A stretch of 48,292 nt of DNA from JAJKJG01 sp036556825 (lineage in GTDB: Bacteria; Pseudomonadota; Alphaproteobacteria; Rhizobiales; Beijerinckiaceae), in NCBI GenBank assembly GCA_036556825.1, contig DATBIR010000304.1, positions 1-48,292 of the forward strand, in the 5' to 3' direction. Position numbers and translations under genes: made by a program. Position 1 is the first letter of the stretch, and every line of letters starts with the position of its first letter. Below are positions 30,830 to 39,529 of the stretch, piece after piece. The notes beneath the pieces were generated by a model. The model did no database searches and had not been told where the DNA came from. It saw only the letters and a program-made list of their open reading frames with translations.

Positions 30830-31873
30830 CTATGCGTGCTCCTCGCTCGGGATCGACACCGCGCGCCCTTCCGCGGAGGAGCGCAGCAGCGCCTCGATCA
30901 GCACCTGGACCCTGACGGCTTCGCGGCCGCTCACCATCGGCTCGCGACGATGCCTGACGGCGTCGACGAAATCGCCGATCAGCGCCTTGTGCGCTTCGTG
31001 CGAGAAGGCCATCGGGTCGGCGCCGCCACCGCCGGAGGAGCTGCCCGCGAGCTGGTCGTGGCGGCCGTCTTTCCAGAACACGTCGAGCCGCTCGGCAGCG
31101 AGCACGGCGGTGGCGTTTACGCAGGCGAGCTCGATCCGCTCCGGAAATCCCGGATAGGCAACGGTGGTCGCGTCGATGGTGCCGACGGCGCCGTTGCGGA
31201 ATTCGATCGCCGCGGCGGCGATGTCCTCCGTGTCGATACGCCGAAGGGGCGAAGTCTTCGCCATGGCGGCGATGCGGGTGACCGGTCCGGTGAGGCTCTG
31301 GAACAAGTCGAGGGTGTGGATCGCCTGGGTCAGCAGTACGCCGCCGCCGTCACGGGCCTTCATGCCGCGCCCCGCTTGTGCGAAATACTCAGGCGGACGC
31401 CACCAGCGGATCGAGGCGGAGGCCGAGACCAATTCGCCCAGATCGCCGGTCTCGACGAGGTCGTGCAGCCGGCGAGCGGCGGCGCGGAAGCGGTGCTGCA
31501 GCACGACACCGAAGACGAGCCCGGCGCGCGCCATGATCGCGACTGCCTGCCTCGCGCGCTCGACCGATACGTCGACCGGCTTTTCCAGGAGGACATGTTT
31601 GCCGGCGGCGGCGCAGCGCCCGACCAGCTCGAGATGTGTGGTCGGCGGCGTCAGCAGGATGACGGCGCCGATCGAGCCGTCACGCAAGATCTCGTCGAGA
31701 TCGGCGGCGAGCGGCAGGTCCGGATTGGCCTGCCCGAAAGCCTCGCGGCGCGCCGCGCTCGGAGCATGACAGGCGGCGATCCCGATCACGTCGCCGAGCT
31801 CGCGCAGGCTCTGCAGATGCGGCTTGTGGGCCATGCCGAGCCCGACGACGGCAACGCGCAGACGATCGCTCAT
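30830..31873 (-). CDS. Gfo/Idh/MocA-family NAD(P)-dependent oxidoreductase
   Basis: 347 residues from ATG 31873, chosen because MSDRLRVAVVGLGMAHKPHL is the normal family start; no good ribosome-binding site is visible, and in-frame starts at 31966 (ATG) and 31981 (TTG) exist. The Rossmann loop is VVGLGMAHK, and LLEKPVDVSVERA holds the catalytic Lys of the EKP motif. A C-terminal alpha/beta domain of about 220 residues includes DGGGVLLTQAIHTLDLFQSL with the His/Asp pair. Members oxidise or reduce sugars, inositols and related polyols. It is divergent from the lactonase gene. Substrate unknown, but a sugar or sugar-acid fits the neighbourhood. Confidence 0.9.
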   Translation of the reverse strand: MSDRLRVAVVGLGMAHKPHLQSLRELGDVIGIAACHAPSAARREAFGQANPDLPLAADLDEILRDGSIGAVILLTPPTTHLELVGRCAAAGKHVLLEKPVDVSVERARQAVAIMARAGLVFGVVLQHRFRAAARRLHDLVETGDLGELVSASASIRWWRPPEYFAQAGRGMKARDGGGVLLTQAIHTLDLFQSLTGPVTRIAAMAKTSPLRRIDTEDIAAAAIEFRNGAVGTIDATTVAYPGFPERIELACVNATAVLAAERLDVFWKDGRHDQLAGSSSGGGGADPMAFSHEAHKALIGDFVDAVRHRREPMVSGREAVRVQVLIEALLRSSAEGRAVSIPSEEHA

Positions 31874-31998
31874 TGGCAGGAGGGGCCCCCATGGACGGTT
31901 CCTGTCGACTGTGTCGATAATGCCGGTGAGGTCAAGGACCGCAGTCAGGAATTGGGGGGCAGTCATGGCGTAGGCTTGCAAGCGGGCGGGAGGAAAAC

Positions 31999-33006
31999 AT
32001 GAACCTGACGAAGCGGACCTTTTTGACTGGAGCAGCTGCGATGTCGTCTGTCCTTGCCTCGGAGGCGCTCGGCCAATGGCGCCCGAGCCAGCGCTATCCC
32101 GATCCGGCCGTGGAATCGCTCGACCCGGCCTTCAACAAATACCGCATCGCCACGGCGGCGGTGGAACGCATCGCCACCGGCCTGCGCTGGGCCGAAGGGC
32201 CGGTCTGGATCGGCGACGCCCGCTGCCTGTTGTGGAGCGACATCCCGAACAACCGGATCATGAAATGGGACGAGGAGACCGGCCGCGTCAGCATCTTCCG
32301 CAAGCCGTCCGGATACGCTAACGGCCATACGCGCGACCGCCAGGGCCGGCTGATCACCTGCGAGCACGAGGGCCGGCGTGTGACCCGCACGGAATACGAC
32401 GGGCGCGTCACCGTGGTCATCGACCGCTACGACGGCAAGCGCCTCAACTCGCCCAACGACGTCGTCGTGAAATCGGATGGCTCGATCTGGTTCACAGACC
32501 CGCCGTTCGGCATTTCCGGCACCTATGAAGGCTACCGCGCCGATCCGGAGGTGCCGCAGAATGTCTATCGCGTCGGCGCGGGCGGCGAGGCCAGCGTCGT
32601 CATCGGCGACCTGCGTGGGCCGAACGGCCTGTGCTTCTCGCCTGACGAGAGCAAGCTCTACGTGGTCGAGTCGCGCGCCACTCCCAACCGACTGATCCAC
32701 GTCTACGACGTCGAAGGCGCGAAGCTGTCCAACAAGCGCCTGTTCGTCGACTGCGGGCCCGGCACCGCCGACGGCATCAAGTGCGACACCGACGGAAACC
32801 TGTGGTGCGGCTGGGGCATGGGCAGCGACGAGCTCGACGGCGTCGTCGTCTTCTCGCCCGAGGGCAAGATGATCGGGCGCATCCGGTTGCCCGAGCGTTG
32901 CGCCAACCTGTGCTTCGGCGGCACGAAGCGCGACCGGCTGTTCATGGCCGCGAGCCAGTCCGTCTATTCGCTGTACGTGCATGCCCAGGGCGTGCCGCTC
33001 GCGTGA
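31999..33006 (+). CDS. Secreted SMP-30/gluconolactonase-family lactonase
   Basis: 335 residues, GGGAGGAAAAC before ATG. The N-terminus MNLTKRTFLTGAAAMSSV is a twin-arginine-like export signal (KRTFLTG) ending near ALGQ. Beta-propeller with the metal site: the Glu in RWAEGPVWI, Asn in RLNSPNDVVVKSDGSIWFTDPPFG and Asp in GTADGIKCDTDGNLWCGWG. These enzymes hydrolyse aldono- or aldaro-lactones using Ca, Zn or Mn. The lactone produced by a uronate dehydrogenase is a fitting substrate, but this copy appears to be exported whereas the dehydrogenase is cytoplasmic. It is 7 bp before the hydroxyacid dehydrogenase gene. Confidence 0.92.
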   Translation: MNLTKRTFLTGAAAMSSVLASEALGQWRPSQRYPDPAVESLDPAFNKYRIATAAVERIATGLRWAEGPVWIGDARCLLWSDIPNNRIMKWDEETGRVSIFRKPSGYANGHTRDRQGRLITCEHEGRRVTRTEYDGRVTVVIDRYDGKRLNSPNDVVVKSDGSIWFTDPPFGISGTYEGYRADPEVPQNVYRVGAGGEASVVIGDLRGPNGLCFSPDESKLYVVESRATPNRLIHVYDVEGAKLSNKRLFVDCGPGTADGIKCDTDGNLWCGWGMGSDELDGVVVFSPEGKMIGRIRLPERCANLCFGGTKRDRLFMAASQSVYSLYVHAQGVPLA

Positions 33007-33013
33007 ACCGGCC

Positions 33014-34024
33014 ATGCGCCCGAAGCTTCTGCTGAGCCATCCGCCCGAGATCCTCGCGCAGTATTTTGGCGAGGCGCCGCTTGCCGCGCTGCGCGAGGTG
33101 GCCGATGTGACCCTCAACGAGGCCGGGCGCACCATGACGGAACCCGAGCTCCTGGCCGCCGCGCGCGGCCAGGAGATCATCGTGCTCGACCGCACCACCC
33201 CGGGACCGCCCGCTTTGTTCGAAACCTCGCCGGCTCTTGCGGCCGTCTGCCGCGTCGCGGTCGATATCCGCAACATCGATGTCGCCGCGGCGAGCGCTGC
33301 CGGGGTGCTGGTCACCCAGGCCACGCCGGGCTTCGTCGAGGCGGTCGCCGAGTGGATCGTCGGAGCGATGATCGATCTGGCGCGCGGACTGACGCGCTGC
33401 TCGATGACATATCGCGCCGGCGAGGAGCCGGCCACGCATACCGGACGGCAGCTGAGCACTGCCGTCGTCGGCATCGTCGGCTACGGCCGGATCGCCCGAC
33501 GGCTGCATGCGCTGCTGACGCCATTCGGCAGCCGCATCCTCGCCAGCGATCCATATCTGATGGCCGAACCCGACGGGCCGGAGCTGGTCGGGCTCGACGA
33601 CCTGCTTGCGCGATCCGACTTCGTCGTCTGCCTCGCCGTCGCGACGGAGGAGACCGAGAGCCTGTTCGATGCGTCGCGTTTCGGGCGCATGAAGCGGGGC
33701 GCTTTTTTCGTCAACGCCTCGCGCGGCAATCTCGTCGAGGAGTCTGCCCTCGCGAACGCACTCGCGACCGGTCGTCTCGCCGGGGCGGCGCTCGACGTCG
33801 GGCGCGCGCCCGATCAGCGGCCGAGCCCGTGGCTGGCGGCGCGGCCGGACGTGATCGCCACGCCGCACACCGCCGGCAACACGCCGGAAGCCGTCGCCCA
33901 CCAGGCCTGGGACGTCGTGCGCCAGGTGAGCGCGCTTGCGCGCGGCGAGATTCCGGAGGGAGCCGTCAACGCCGACAGCTGGATGCGCCGTTCATTCCTC
34001 GCCGGCGCCCGCTTGCGGCGATGA
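33014..34024 (+). CDS. D-2-hydroxyacid dehydrogenase family protein with atypical active site
   Basis: 336 residues from ATG 33014. The NAD-binding loop is VGIVGYGRIARRL, where the last Gly of GxGxxG is Ala. Catalytic Arg is in NASRGNLVEE and catalytic His in ATPHTAGNT. The Glu that pairs with this His, normally in DVFxxEP, is missing: the segment reads DVGRAPDQRPSP. The enzyme may therefore be weak, use the nearby Asp, or have another role. It is probably co-transcribed with the lactonase gene 7 bp upstream. It would interconvert a 2-keto acid and 2-hydroxy acid; substrate unknown. Confidence 0.88.
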   Translation: MRPKLLLSHPPEILAQYFGEAPLAALREVADVTLNEAGRTMTEPELLAAARGQEIIVLDRTTPGPPALFETSPALAAVCRVAVDIRNIDVAAASAAGVLVTQATPGFVEAVAEWIVGAMIDLARGLTRCSMTYRAGEEPATHTGRQLSTAVVGIVGYGRIARRLHALLTPFGSRILASDPYLMAEPDGPELVGLDDLLARSDFVVCLAVATEETESLFDASRFGRMKRGAFFVNASRGNLVEESALANALATGRLAGAALDVGRAPDQRPSPWLAARPDVIATPHTAGNTPEAVAHQAWDVVRQVSALARGEIPEGAVNADSWMRRSFLAGARLRR

Positions 34025-34028
34025 AGGC

Positions 34029-34065
34029 GCTGGCGAGCCGGCCGCTCGGGAGCGAGCCCGCCAGC
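34029..34065. terminator. Nested hairpin between convergent genes
   Basis: Outer arms GCTGGCG (34029-34035) and CGCCAGC (34059-34065), inner stem GCTCG-ggag-CGAGC (34044-34057). It fills the 50-bp gap between two convergent stops and probably acts as a bidirectional terminator. Confidence 0.55.
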
Positions 34066-34074
34066 TCTTGAGGA

Positions 34075-35127
34075 TCAGTTCTTGCTGCCCGGGGCGTTCT
34101 GCACCTTGCCCGGCTCGATGGCGGCCTTGACCTTGCTGCGGATCTCAGCCGGCGTGCTGATTAGCTTGTCGATGAGCGCGGCCAGCTCGGTGCCCGTCAT
34201 CGGGTCGATCTCGGCGCGCTGGGTCTCCGCGTCCTTCAGGAACTCGGGGTCCTTGAGGGTTTTCTCGAAGGCCTGCCGCAGCGCGGCGACGCGTTCCTTC
34301 GGCACGCCGGCCGTGGTCGCGATCGGGCGGCCGACCACGACCGCCTCGGAAATGAAATCGAGGATCGGCTGGTGCTCAGGCTTCTGCGCGAGCTCACGCA
34401 ACAGCGGCACGTCCGGCAGGTCGTGCTCCTTGCGCATTCCGATCTGCACGAGCGGCCGGATCAGCTTCTCGCTGACGAGGCGCGGCTCCGTCGCCTTGTA
34501 GCTCACCCAGGGATTGGTGGCGCGGCCTTCGAGCTCGCCGCGCTCCATGGCGAGGTTGATCTCCTCGCCGCCCGGATAGCCCTGCACGATCTTGAACCTG
34601 GTGCCAAGGAGGTTATTGAGCAGCGCCGGGACCTGCACCGAAATCGACCCGGCGCCGGTGGCGCCGATCACCGTCTCGCGCGCCATGGCGTCCTTGAGGG
34701 TCTTGGTCGGCGAGGTATGCCAGGCGACGAGGACCTGGTTGGTGGCGCTCAGGTTGCCGATCCAGTTGAACTCACGCAGGTCCGCCTTGAACGAATCGTT
34801 CAATCCGAGCGCCTGGTCGACCACGAGGCCCTGGCCGACGATGCTCAGCACGGTGCCGTCCTTGGGCGCCTTGTAGGCGAGATAATTGGCGGCCACGATG
34901 CCGCCGCCGCCGGGCATGTTCACGGGCACGACGTGCGGGTTGCCCGGGATATGCTTGCGAATGTGGCGGGCGAGAAGGCGGGAGTATGAGTCGTAGCCGC
35001 CGCCAACACCCGAGCGGATCACGAAATCGATGCGCTTTCCTGCGTAGAAATCGGCGATCGGGTCGGCCCATGCGGGCATCGACCCGAGAATGGCCGCCGC
35101 GGCCACGGCGAATCTGCAAAGCCTCAT
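34075..35127 (-). CDS. Bug/TctC-like periplasmic receptor, orphan
   Basis: 350 residues from ATG 35127 (GGGGAGGACGTC upstream). Signal MRLCRFAVAAAAILGSMPAWA, then DPIADFYAGKRIDFVIRSGVGGGYD, a Bug variant in which PYAPGG is replaced by RSGVGGGYD. The core IPGNPHVVPVNMPGGGGIVAANYLA and QGYPGGEEINLAMERGELEGRA is nearly the same as in the receptor at 36487. No TctA or TctB lies beside it. It is divergent from the FMN dehydrogenase gene. Such orphans are common in bacteria with expanded Bug families; they may share a distant TctAB or act in sensing. Confidence 0.9.
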   Translation of the reverse strand: MRLCRFAVAAAAILGSMPAWADPIADFYAGKRIDFVIRSGVGGGYDSYSRLLARHIRKHIPGNPHVVPVNMPGGGGIVAANYLAYKAPKDGTVLSIVGQGLVVDQALGLNDSFKADLREFNWIGNLSATNQVLVAWHTSPTKTLKDAMARETVIGATGAGSISVQVPALLNNLLGTRFKIVQGYPGGEEINLAMERGELEGRATNPWVSYKATEPRLVSEKLIRPLVQIGMRKEHDLPDVPLLRELAQKPEHQPILDFISEAVVVGRPIATTAGVPKERVAALRQAFEKTLKDPEFLKDAETQRAEIDPMTGTELAALIDKLISTPAEIRSKVKAAIEPGKVQNAPGSKN

Positions 35128-35210
35128 GACGTCCTCCCCGCGAGGTGTTTTTGACCCGTTCCGGCCGGGCCTTGCGCGCAGCCAAGACGGTGGCTTGCCC
35201 GGAGTCAACC

Positions 35211-35239
35211 TTGCACATCCGGGCCGGGGCCGGTTATGC
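35211..35239 (+). promoter_or_regulatory. Candidate promoter of the FMN hydroxyacid dehydrogenase gene
   Basis: TTGCAC (35211-35216), 17-bp spacer, TTATGC (35234-35239); start point near 35246, about 30 nt before the ATG. Good -35 and spacing, moderate -10. Confidence 0.45.
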
Positions 35240-35276
35240 GGAAGCGAATGGTCGACAATGACGAACAGTCGAAGGA

Positions 35277-36446
35277 ATGGGCGAGGTGAGGGAACTGAAA
35301 GGCTGCTACAATATCGCCGACTTGCGCGAGGCGGGACGGCGCAAGCTGCCCAGGGGAATATTCGAATACGTCGATCGCGGCACCGAGGACGAGGTGGCCA
35401 CCGCGAATAACCGGGCGGCCTTCGAACGGCTCAAGATGCGCAACCGCGTTCTCGTCGACGTGTCCAAGATCGATCTCGGCACGACGCTGTTCGGCAAACC
35501 GGTGAATCTGCCGCTCGCCATCGCTCCGACCGGCATCGCCGGCCTGTGCTGGCATGAGGGCGAGCTCGAGCTCGCCAAGGCCGCCGCCGCGACCGGCATC
35601 CCCTTCGCGCTGGCCACGGGGTCGAACACGTCGATGGAGAAGGTCGCGCGCGAAGCCGGCGGGCGCCTCTGGTTCCAGCTCTACATGTGGGAAAAACGGG
35701 AGCTTTCGCTCGAGCTCGTGGCGCGGGCGCGCGACGCGGGATTCGAGGCACTGATCCTCACCGTCGATCCGGCGCTCGGCGCCAATCGCGAATACAACCA
35801 GCGCAACGGCTTCAGCCAGCCGTTCAGAATCACGCCGCGCAACGTCGCCGACGTGATGCTGCATCCAGGCTGGCTGCGGCACGTGCTGCTGCGCTACGTC
35901 AGGGAAGGCGGCATGCCGCGCCACGAGAACTACCCGAAGCAGTACCAGCTGCGCATCACGGACGATGCCGGAGCCAAGAAAGACCTGCGCGCCCACTCGA
36001 TGAACTGGAACGACGTCGACAGGTTGCGCCAGGCGTGGCCGGGAACGCTGATCCTCAAGGGCATCCTGCACCCCGAGGATGCCGTGCGCGCCGTGGCCAG
36101 CGGCGTCGACGGGATCGTGGTGTCGAACCACGGCGGGCGCAACATGGACAGCGCCGCCGCGACCATCGACGTGCTGCCCGAAATCGTCGAGGCGGTGGGC
36201 GAGCGTACGACCGTCATGCTCGACAGCGGCGTCCGGCGCGGCAGCGACATCGTCAAGGCGCTCGCCCTCGGAGCCAAGGCGGTGCTGATCGGTCGCGCCA
36301 CGCTGTACGGCGTCATGGTCGGGGGCCAGGCCGGAGCCGAGCACGCGCTTTCGATCCTGCAGACCGAGCTGAAGCGCACCATGGCCTATGTGGCGTGCCG
36401 AAGCATCGGCGAGGTCAACGGCGGCGTGCTGGCGCCGCGTACATGA
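35277..36446 (+). CDS. FMN-dependent L-2-hydroxyacid dehydrogenase/oxidase (lactate/mandelate family)
   Basis: 389 residues. TIM-barrel flavoenzyme: YNIADLREAGRRKLP at the N-terminus, LAIAPTGIAGLCWHEGE at the FMN phosphate/flavin face, WFQLYMW, the FMN-contacting LILKGIL, and the active site GIVVSNHGGRNMDSA with the catalytic His and Arg. LDSGVRRGSDIVKALALGAKAVLIGR binds the FMN phosphate. The enzyme oxidises an L-2-hydroxy acid to the 2-keto acid, passing electrons to quinone or oxygen. The extended loop RITPRNVADVMLHPGWLRHVLL suits a membrane-associated lactate/mandelate dehydrogenase. The genes on either side encode related carboxylate receptors. Confidence 0.93.
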   Translation: MGEVRELKGCYNIADLREAGRRKLPRGIFEYVDRGTEDEVATANNRAAFERLKMRNRVLVDVSKIDLGTTLFGKPVNLPLAIAPTGIAGLCWHEGELELAKAAAATGIPFALATGSNTSMEKVAREAGGRLWFQLYMWEKRELSLELVARARDAGFEALILTVDPALGANREYNQRNGFSQPFRITPRNVADVMLHPGWLRHVLLRYVREGGMPRHENYPKQYQLRITDDAGAKKDLRAHSMNWNDVDRLRQAWPGTLILKGILHPEDAVRAVASGVDGIVVSNHGGRNMDSAAATIDVLPEIVEAVGERTTVMLDSGVRRGSDIVKALALGAKAVLIGRATLYGVMVGGQAGAEHALSILQTELKRTMAYVACRSIGEVNGGVLAPRT

Positions 36447-36486
36447 GCCGCAACTCCCGAAACCGTCTAATCACGCGAGGCGCATG

Positions 36487-37506
36487 ATGCTCGACCGATT
36501 GACCCCGAAAGCGCTTGCCGTGGCCGCGGCCCTCATGGCCGGAATATCGGCAACACGGGCCGACCCGGTTGCGGATTTCTACCGAGGCAAGACGGTCAAC
36601 GTACTGATCGGCGTCGCGGTCGGCGGCGAATACGACCTGCACGCCCGGCTCGTCGCGCGCTACATCGGCAAATACATTCCGGGCAATCCCACGGTGGTGC
36701 CGCAGAACATGACCGGCGGCGGCGGCCTCAGGATGGCCAACTACCTTTACGAGGTCGCGCCCAGGGACGGCAGCGCCATCGGCATGATCGCCAATACGTT
36801 CCCGGCCATGCAGGCAGTGGGCATCGGCGGCATCCGGTTCGACGCGGCGAAACTCAACTGGATCGGCTCGATCTCACCGACGGTCGAGACCATGGCGGTC
36901 TGGAAGACGGCCGGCGTGACGACGCTCGAGGAGGTGCGCACCAAGGAGGTGGTGGCGGGCGCAACCGGTCGCGGCGCCATCACCTACATGCTGCCCGCCA
37001 TGCTTAACGACGTGCTCGGGACGAAATTCAAGATCGTGACCGGATATCCCGGCGGCAGCGACGTCAACCTCGCCATGGAACGCGGCGAAGTGGGCGCGCG
37101 CAACAACACCTGGTCGAGCTGGAAGGTCACCAAGCCCGACTGGCTGCGCAACAAGGACATCGTCATCCTCGTGCAGGCCGGCCCGCGCGCCAAGGATCTG
37201 GCCGGCGTGCCGTCCGTCGAGGATCTCGTCAAGAACGACGACGAGCGCCAGCTCGTCGACCTGATCGTCTCCGGCACGCGCCTCGGCCGGCCGCTGGCCA
37301 CGACGCCGGGCGTGCCGCCCGAACGTGTGCAGGCGCTGCGCGCCGCTTTCGACGCGGTGATGACGGACCCTGCCTTCCTCAAGGAGGCTCAGGCCGCGAA
37401 TATCGAGGTCGACCCGGTCCGCGGCGAGGACATGCAGAAGGTGGTCGATCAGGTGCTCGCCACCCCGAAACACGTGCGCGATCGCGCCAAGCCGATCTTC
37501 GAATAG
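36487..37506 (+). CDS. Bug/TctC-like periplasmic receptor, orphan
   Basis: 339 residues from ATG 36487 (GAGG 6 nt upstream; the ATG at 36484 is an equal alternative). Signal MLDRLTPKALAVAAALMAGIS...ATRA, then DPVADFYRGKTVNVLIGVAVGGEYD. IPGNPTVVPQNMTGGGGLRMANYL and VTGYPGGSDVNLAMERGEVGARN mark it as a close relative of the receptor at 34075. It follows the FMN dehydrogenase by 40 bp and precedes an NAD-hydroxyacid dehydrogenase by 25 bp, so all three are probably one operon for uptake and oxidation of a 2-hydroxy acid. No membrane subunits are adjacent. Confidence 0.9.
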   Translation: MLDRLTPKALAVAAALMAGISATRADPVADFYRGKTVNVLIGVAVGGEYDLHARLVARYIGKYIPGNPTVVPQNMTGGGGLRMANYLYEVAPRDGSAIGMIANTFPAMQAVGIGGIRFDAAKLNWIGSISPTVETMAVWKTAGVTTLEEVRTKEVVAGATGRGAITYMLPAMLNDVLGTKFKIVTGYPGGSDVNLAMERGEVGARNNTWSSWKVTKPDWLRNKDIVILVQAGPRAKDLAGVPSVEDLVKNDDERQLVDLIVSGTRLGRPLATTPGVPPERVQALRAAFDAVMTDPAFLKEAQAANIEVDPVRGEDMQKVVDQVLATPKHVRDRAKPIFE

Positions 37507-37531
37507 TCACGCAAACGCCCGGGGGAAGTTT

Positions 37532-38599
37532 ATGTCCAAGCCCAAAATCCTGATCTTCGCGCCGCGCGAAGAGCCCGTCGCGATCCGGCGCAAGCTCGAG
37601 GATGCCGGCTGCGCGATCGCCGTCGGGGATCGCGCCTGGCAGCGGCCGCGCGAGGATCATGAAGACGATCTCGTCAGCGCCGCGCGTGATGCCGTGGCGC
37701 TGATGGGCACGTCGATCCGCCACACGCCGATCAGCCGCCGGGTGATGGAAGCGTCGCAGCGGCTGCGCATCATCGCCAAATACACGGTCGGGGTCGACGA
37801 TATCGACGTCGACGCGGCGACCGATCTCGGCATCCTGGTCTGCCACTCGCCGACCGAATCCAACTGTTTCGGCGTCGCCGAGACGACCATGGCGATGATG
37901 CTGACGATCCTCAAGAAGGTGCGGGAGCGCGATGCCGACGTGCGCGCCGGCAAATGGCGCGAGCCGCACCACGCCACCACGTTCATCGGCAGCCGCCTCT
38001 CGGACGACCATCCGGGCGTCACCGTGGGCCTGGTCGGGCTCGGCCGAATCGGCACGCGCGTGGCGCAACTGCTGGCGCCCTGGCGCGTGCGCATCCTCGC
38101 CTACGACCCCTATATCGAGCCGTCACGATTCCTGCTCGCCGGGGCGAGACAGGTCGATTACGAGACGCTGCTGCGCGAGTCGGACGTGGTCTCGTTCCAC
38201 GTCGTCCTCACGAGCGGGACGCGCTACATGCTGTCGGATGCCCAGATCGGGCTGATGAAGGCAAATGCAATCGTGATCAACACGGCCCGCGGCAAGGTCG
38301 TGGACGAGGCGGCCCTGGCGCGCGCCATCGAGGCCGGTCGCCTGCGCGGCGCCGGCATCGACGCCTTCGAGGAAGAGCCGCTCCCGGCCGATTCTCCGCT
38401 GCGGCATCTCGGCGACAAGGTCCTGCTGTCACCTCATTCCGCGGCGTTCAACGAAGGCGGCGAGTTGCGGCCGGGGATCGTCTGGGCGACGCGCTCGGTG
38501 CTGACGGCGCTGTCCGGCAAGGTGCCCGACAATGTCTACAACAAGGCCGTGATCCCACGCTGGAAAGAGCGCTTCGGCGACGCCCCCGTGACGGGCTAG
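37532..38599 (+). CDS. NAD-dependent D-2-hydroxyacid dehydrogenase
   Basis: 355 residues. The catalytic triad is complete: Arg in NTARGKVVDEAAL, Glu in DAFEEEPLP and His in LLSPHSAAFNEGG. The NAD loop is VGLVGLGRIGTRVAQLL, followed by the acidic residue in AYDPY that selects NAD over NADP. SPTESNCFGVAETTMAMML is the substrate-loop/hinge region. GGGGGAAG stands before the ATG. It is the last gene of the receptor/FMN-dehydrogenase group, followed by a strong hairpin. It resembles phosphoglycerate- and hydroxypyruvate-type enzymes without being specific to either. The copy at 33014 lacks the Glu, so the two are not redundant. Confidence 0.92.
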   Translation: MSKPKILIFAPREEPVAIRRKLEDAGCAIAVGDRAWQRPREDHEDDLVSAARDAVALMGTSIRHTPISRRVMEASQRLRIIAKYTVGVDDIDVDAATDLGILVCHSPTESNCFGVAETTMAMMLTILKKVRERDADVRAGKWREPHHATTFIGSRLSDDHPGVTVGLVGLGRIGTRVAQLLAPWRVRILAYDPYIEPSRFLLAGARQVDYETLLRESDVVSFHVVLTSGTRYMLSDAQIGLMKANAIVINTARGKVVDEAALARAIEAGRLRGAGIDAFEEEPLPADSPLRHLGDKVLLSPHSAAFNEGGELRPGIVWATRSVLTALSGKVPDNVYNKAVIPRWKERFGDAPVTG

Positions 38600-38624
38600 A
38601 GATTTCCGTCATGTCGGGACGCGC

Positions 38625-38654
38625 CGCCGAACCCGGCTGTTCCCGGGTTCGGCG
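38625..38654 (+). terminator. Perfect 12-bp hairpin after the hydroxyacid dehydrogenase gene
   Basis: CGCCGAACCCGG-ctgttc-CCGGGTTCGGCG, 26 bp after the stop. No T-tract follows, which is common in GC-rich genomes. The rest of the 226-bp gap up to 38825 shows nothing else I can name apart from a good ribosome-binding site before the next gene. Confidence 0.65.
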
Positions 38655-38825
38655 CTGTGGCCGTGCCCCCGGATACCCGCATAGCGCTGCCCGTTGGTGC
38701 CGAAGCCCTGTTTCGCACAGCCCCGGAATGATGGTCGCGCCGTCTTGTCTCCACACGCCCCGCGATCCCATCTAACATGCCTCGAAAGAGCAGGCGGGGG
38801 CCGCGCGCGAGAGGAAGGCCTTGTC

Positions 38826-39503
38826 ATGAAGGCACTGACCGAGGAGCACCTCGCCATTCTGCGTCGGCACATGGTCGAGATGATCGCCATCCATGCGGAC
38901 ATCGCAAGCGATGAGCTTGGCAAAGCGGCGCTGGACGAGCGTGTGATGTCGGCGATGCAGCGCGTTCCGCGCCATCAGTTCGTGCTGGCGCCGTTTGCGC
39001 CGCACGCCTACCAGGACATGCCGCTGCCGATCGGCTTCGACAAGACCATCTCGCAGCCGTTCATCGTCGCCCTGATGACCGATCTCCTCGCGCCGATGCC
39101 GGATGACCTGATCCTCGAGGTTGGCACCGGGCTCGGCTACCAGGCGGCCGTGTTCGCCGAGCTCGTGCGCCGGGTGTGGAGTGTCGAGATCGTCGAGGAG
39201 TTCGCGATCGAGGCGGAATCGCGCCTCAAGCGGCTCGGCTATGCGAATGTCGCCATCCGGGCCGGCGACGGTACGCGTGGCTGGGCCGAGCACGCCCCGT
39301 TCGACAAGATCCTTGTGGCGGCTGCCGCTGAGGAACCGCCGTCGGCCCTGATCGACCAGCTCAAACCGGGCGGGCGTCTCGTCATGCCCATGGGTCCGGC
39401 CGAAGCGCAGCGGCTTGCGGTCATTGACAAGACGCCCGAGGGCGACATCGAGATCACGGAGTCGATCCCGGTGCGCTTCGGCCAGCTCGAAACCGTGGTC
39501 TGA
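38826..39503 (+). CDS. pcm: Protein-L-isoaspartate O-methyltransferase
   Basis: 225 residues; GAGAGGAAGG upstream. Class I SAM methyltransferase with the PCMT signature KTISQPFIVALMTDLL at about 76-90, where Ser binds the isoaspartyl group. SAM motif I is LILEVGTGLGYQAAVFAEL, acidic residue SVEIVEEFA follows, then AGDGTRGWAEHAPFDKILVAAAAEEPP and LKPGGRLVMPMG. It methylates isoaspartate residues in damaged proteins to start repair. The gene stands alone, convergent with the GH13 gene. The N-terminal MVEMIAIH, where many copies have a charged MVxxxIxxRGI, is ordinary variation. Confidence 0.93.
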   Translation: MKALTEEHLAILRRHMVEMIAIHADIASDELGKAALDERVMSAMQRVPRHQFVLAPFAPHAYQDMPLPIGFDKTISQPFIVALMTDLLAPMPDDLILEVGTGLGYQAAVFAELVRRVWSVEIVEEFAIEAESRLKRLGYANVAIRAGDGTRGWAEHAPFDKILVAAAAEEPPSALIDQLKPGGRLVMPMGPAEAQRLAVIDKTPEGDIEITESIPVRFGQLETVV

Positions 39504-39529
39504 GGCCGTCTGGCCCCCCTCATCGAGGG

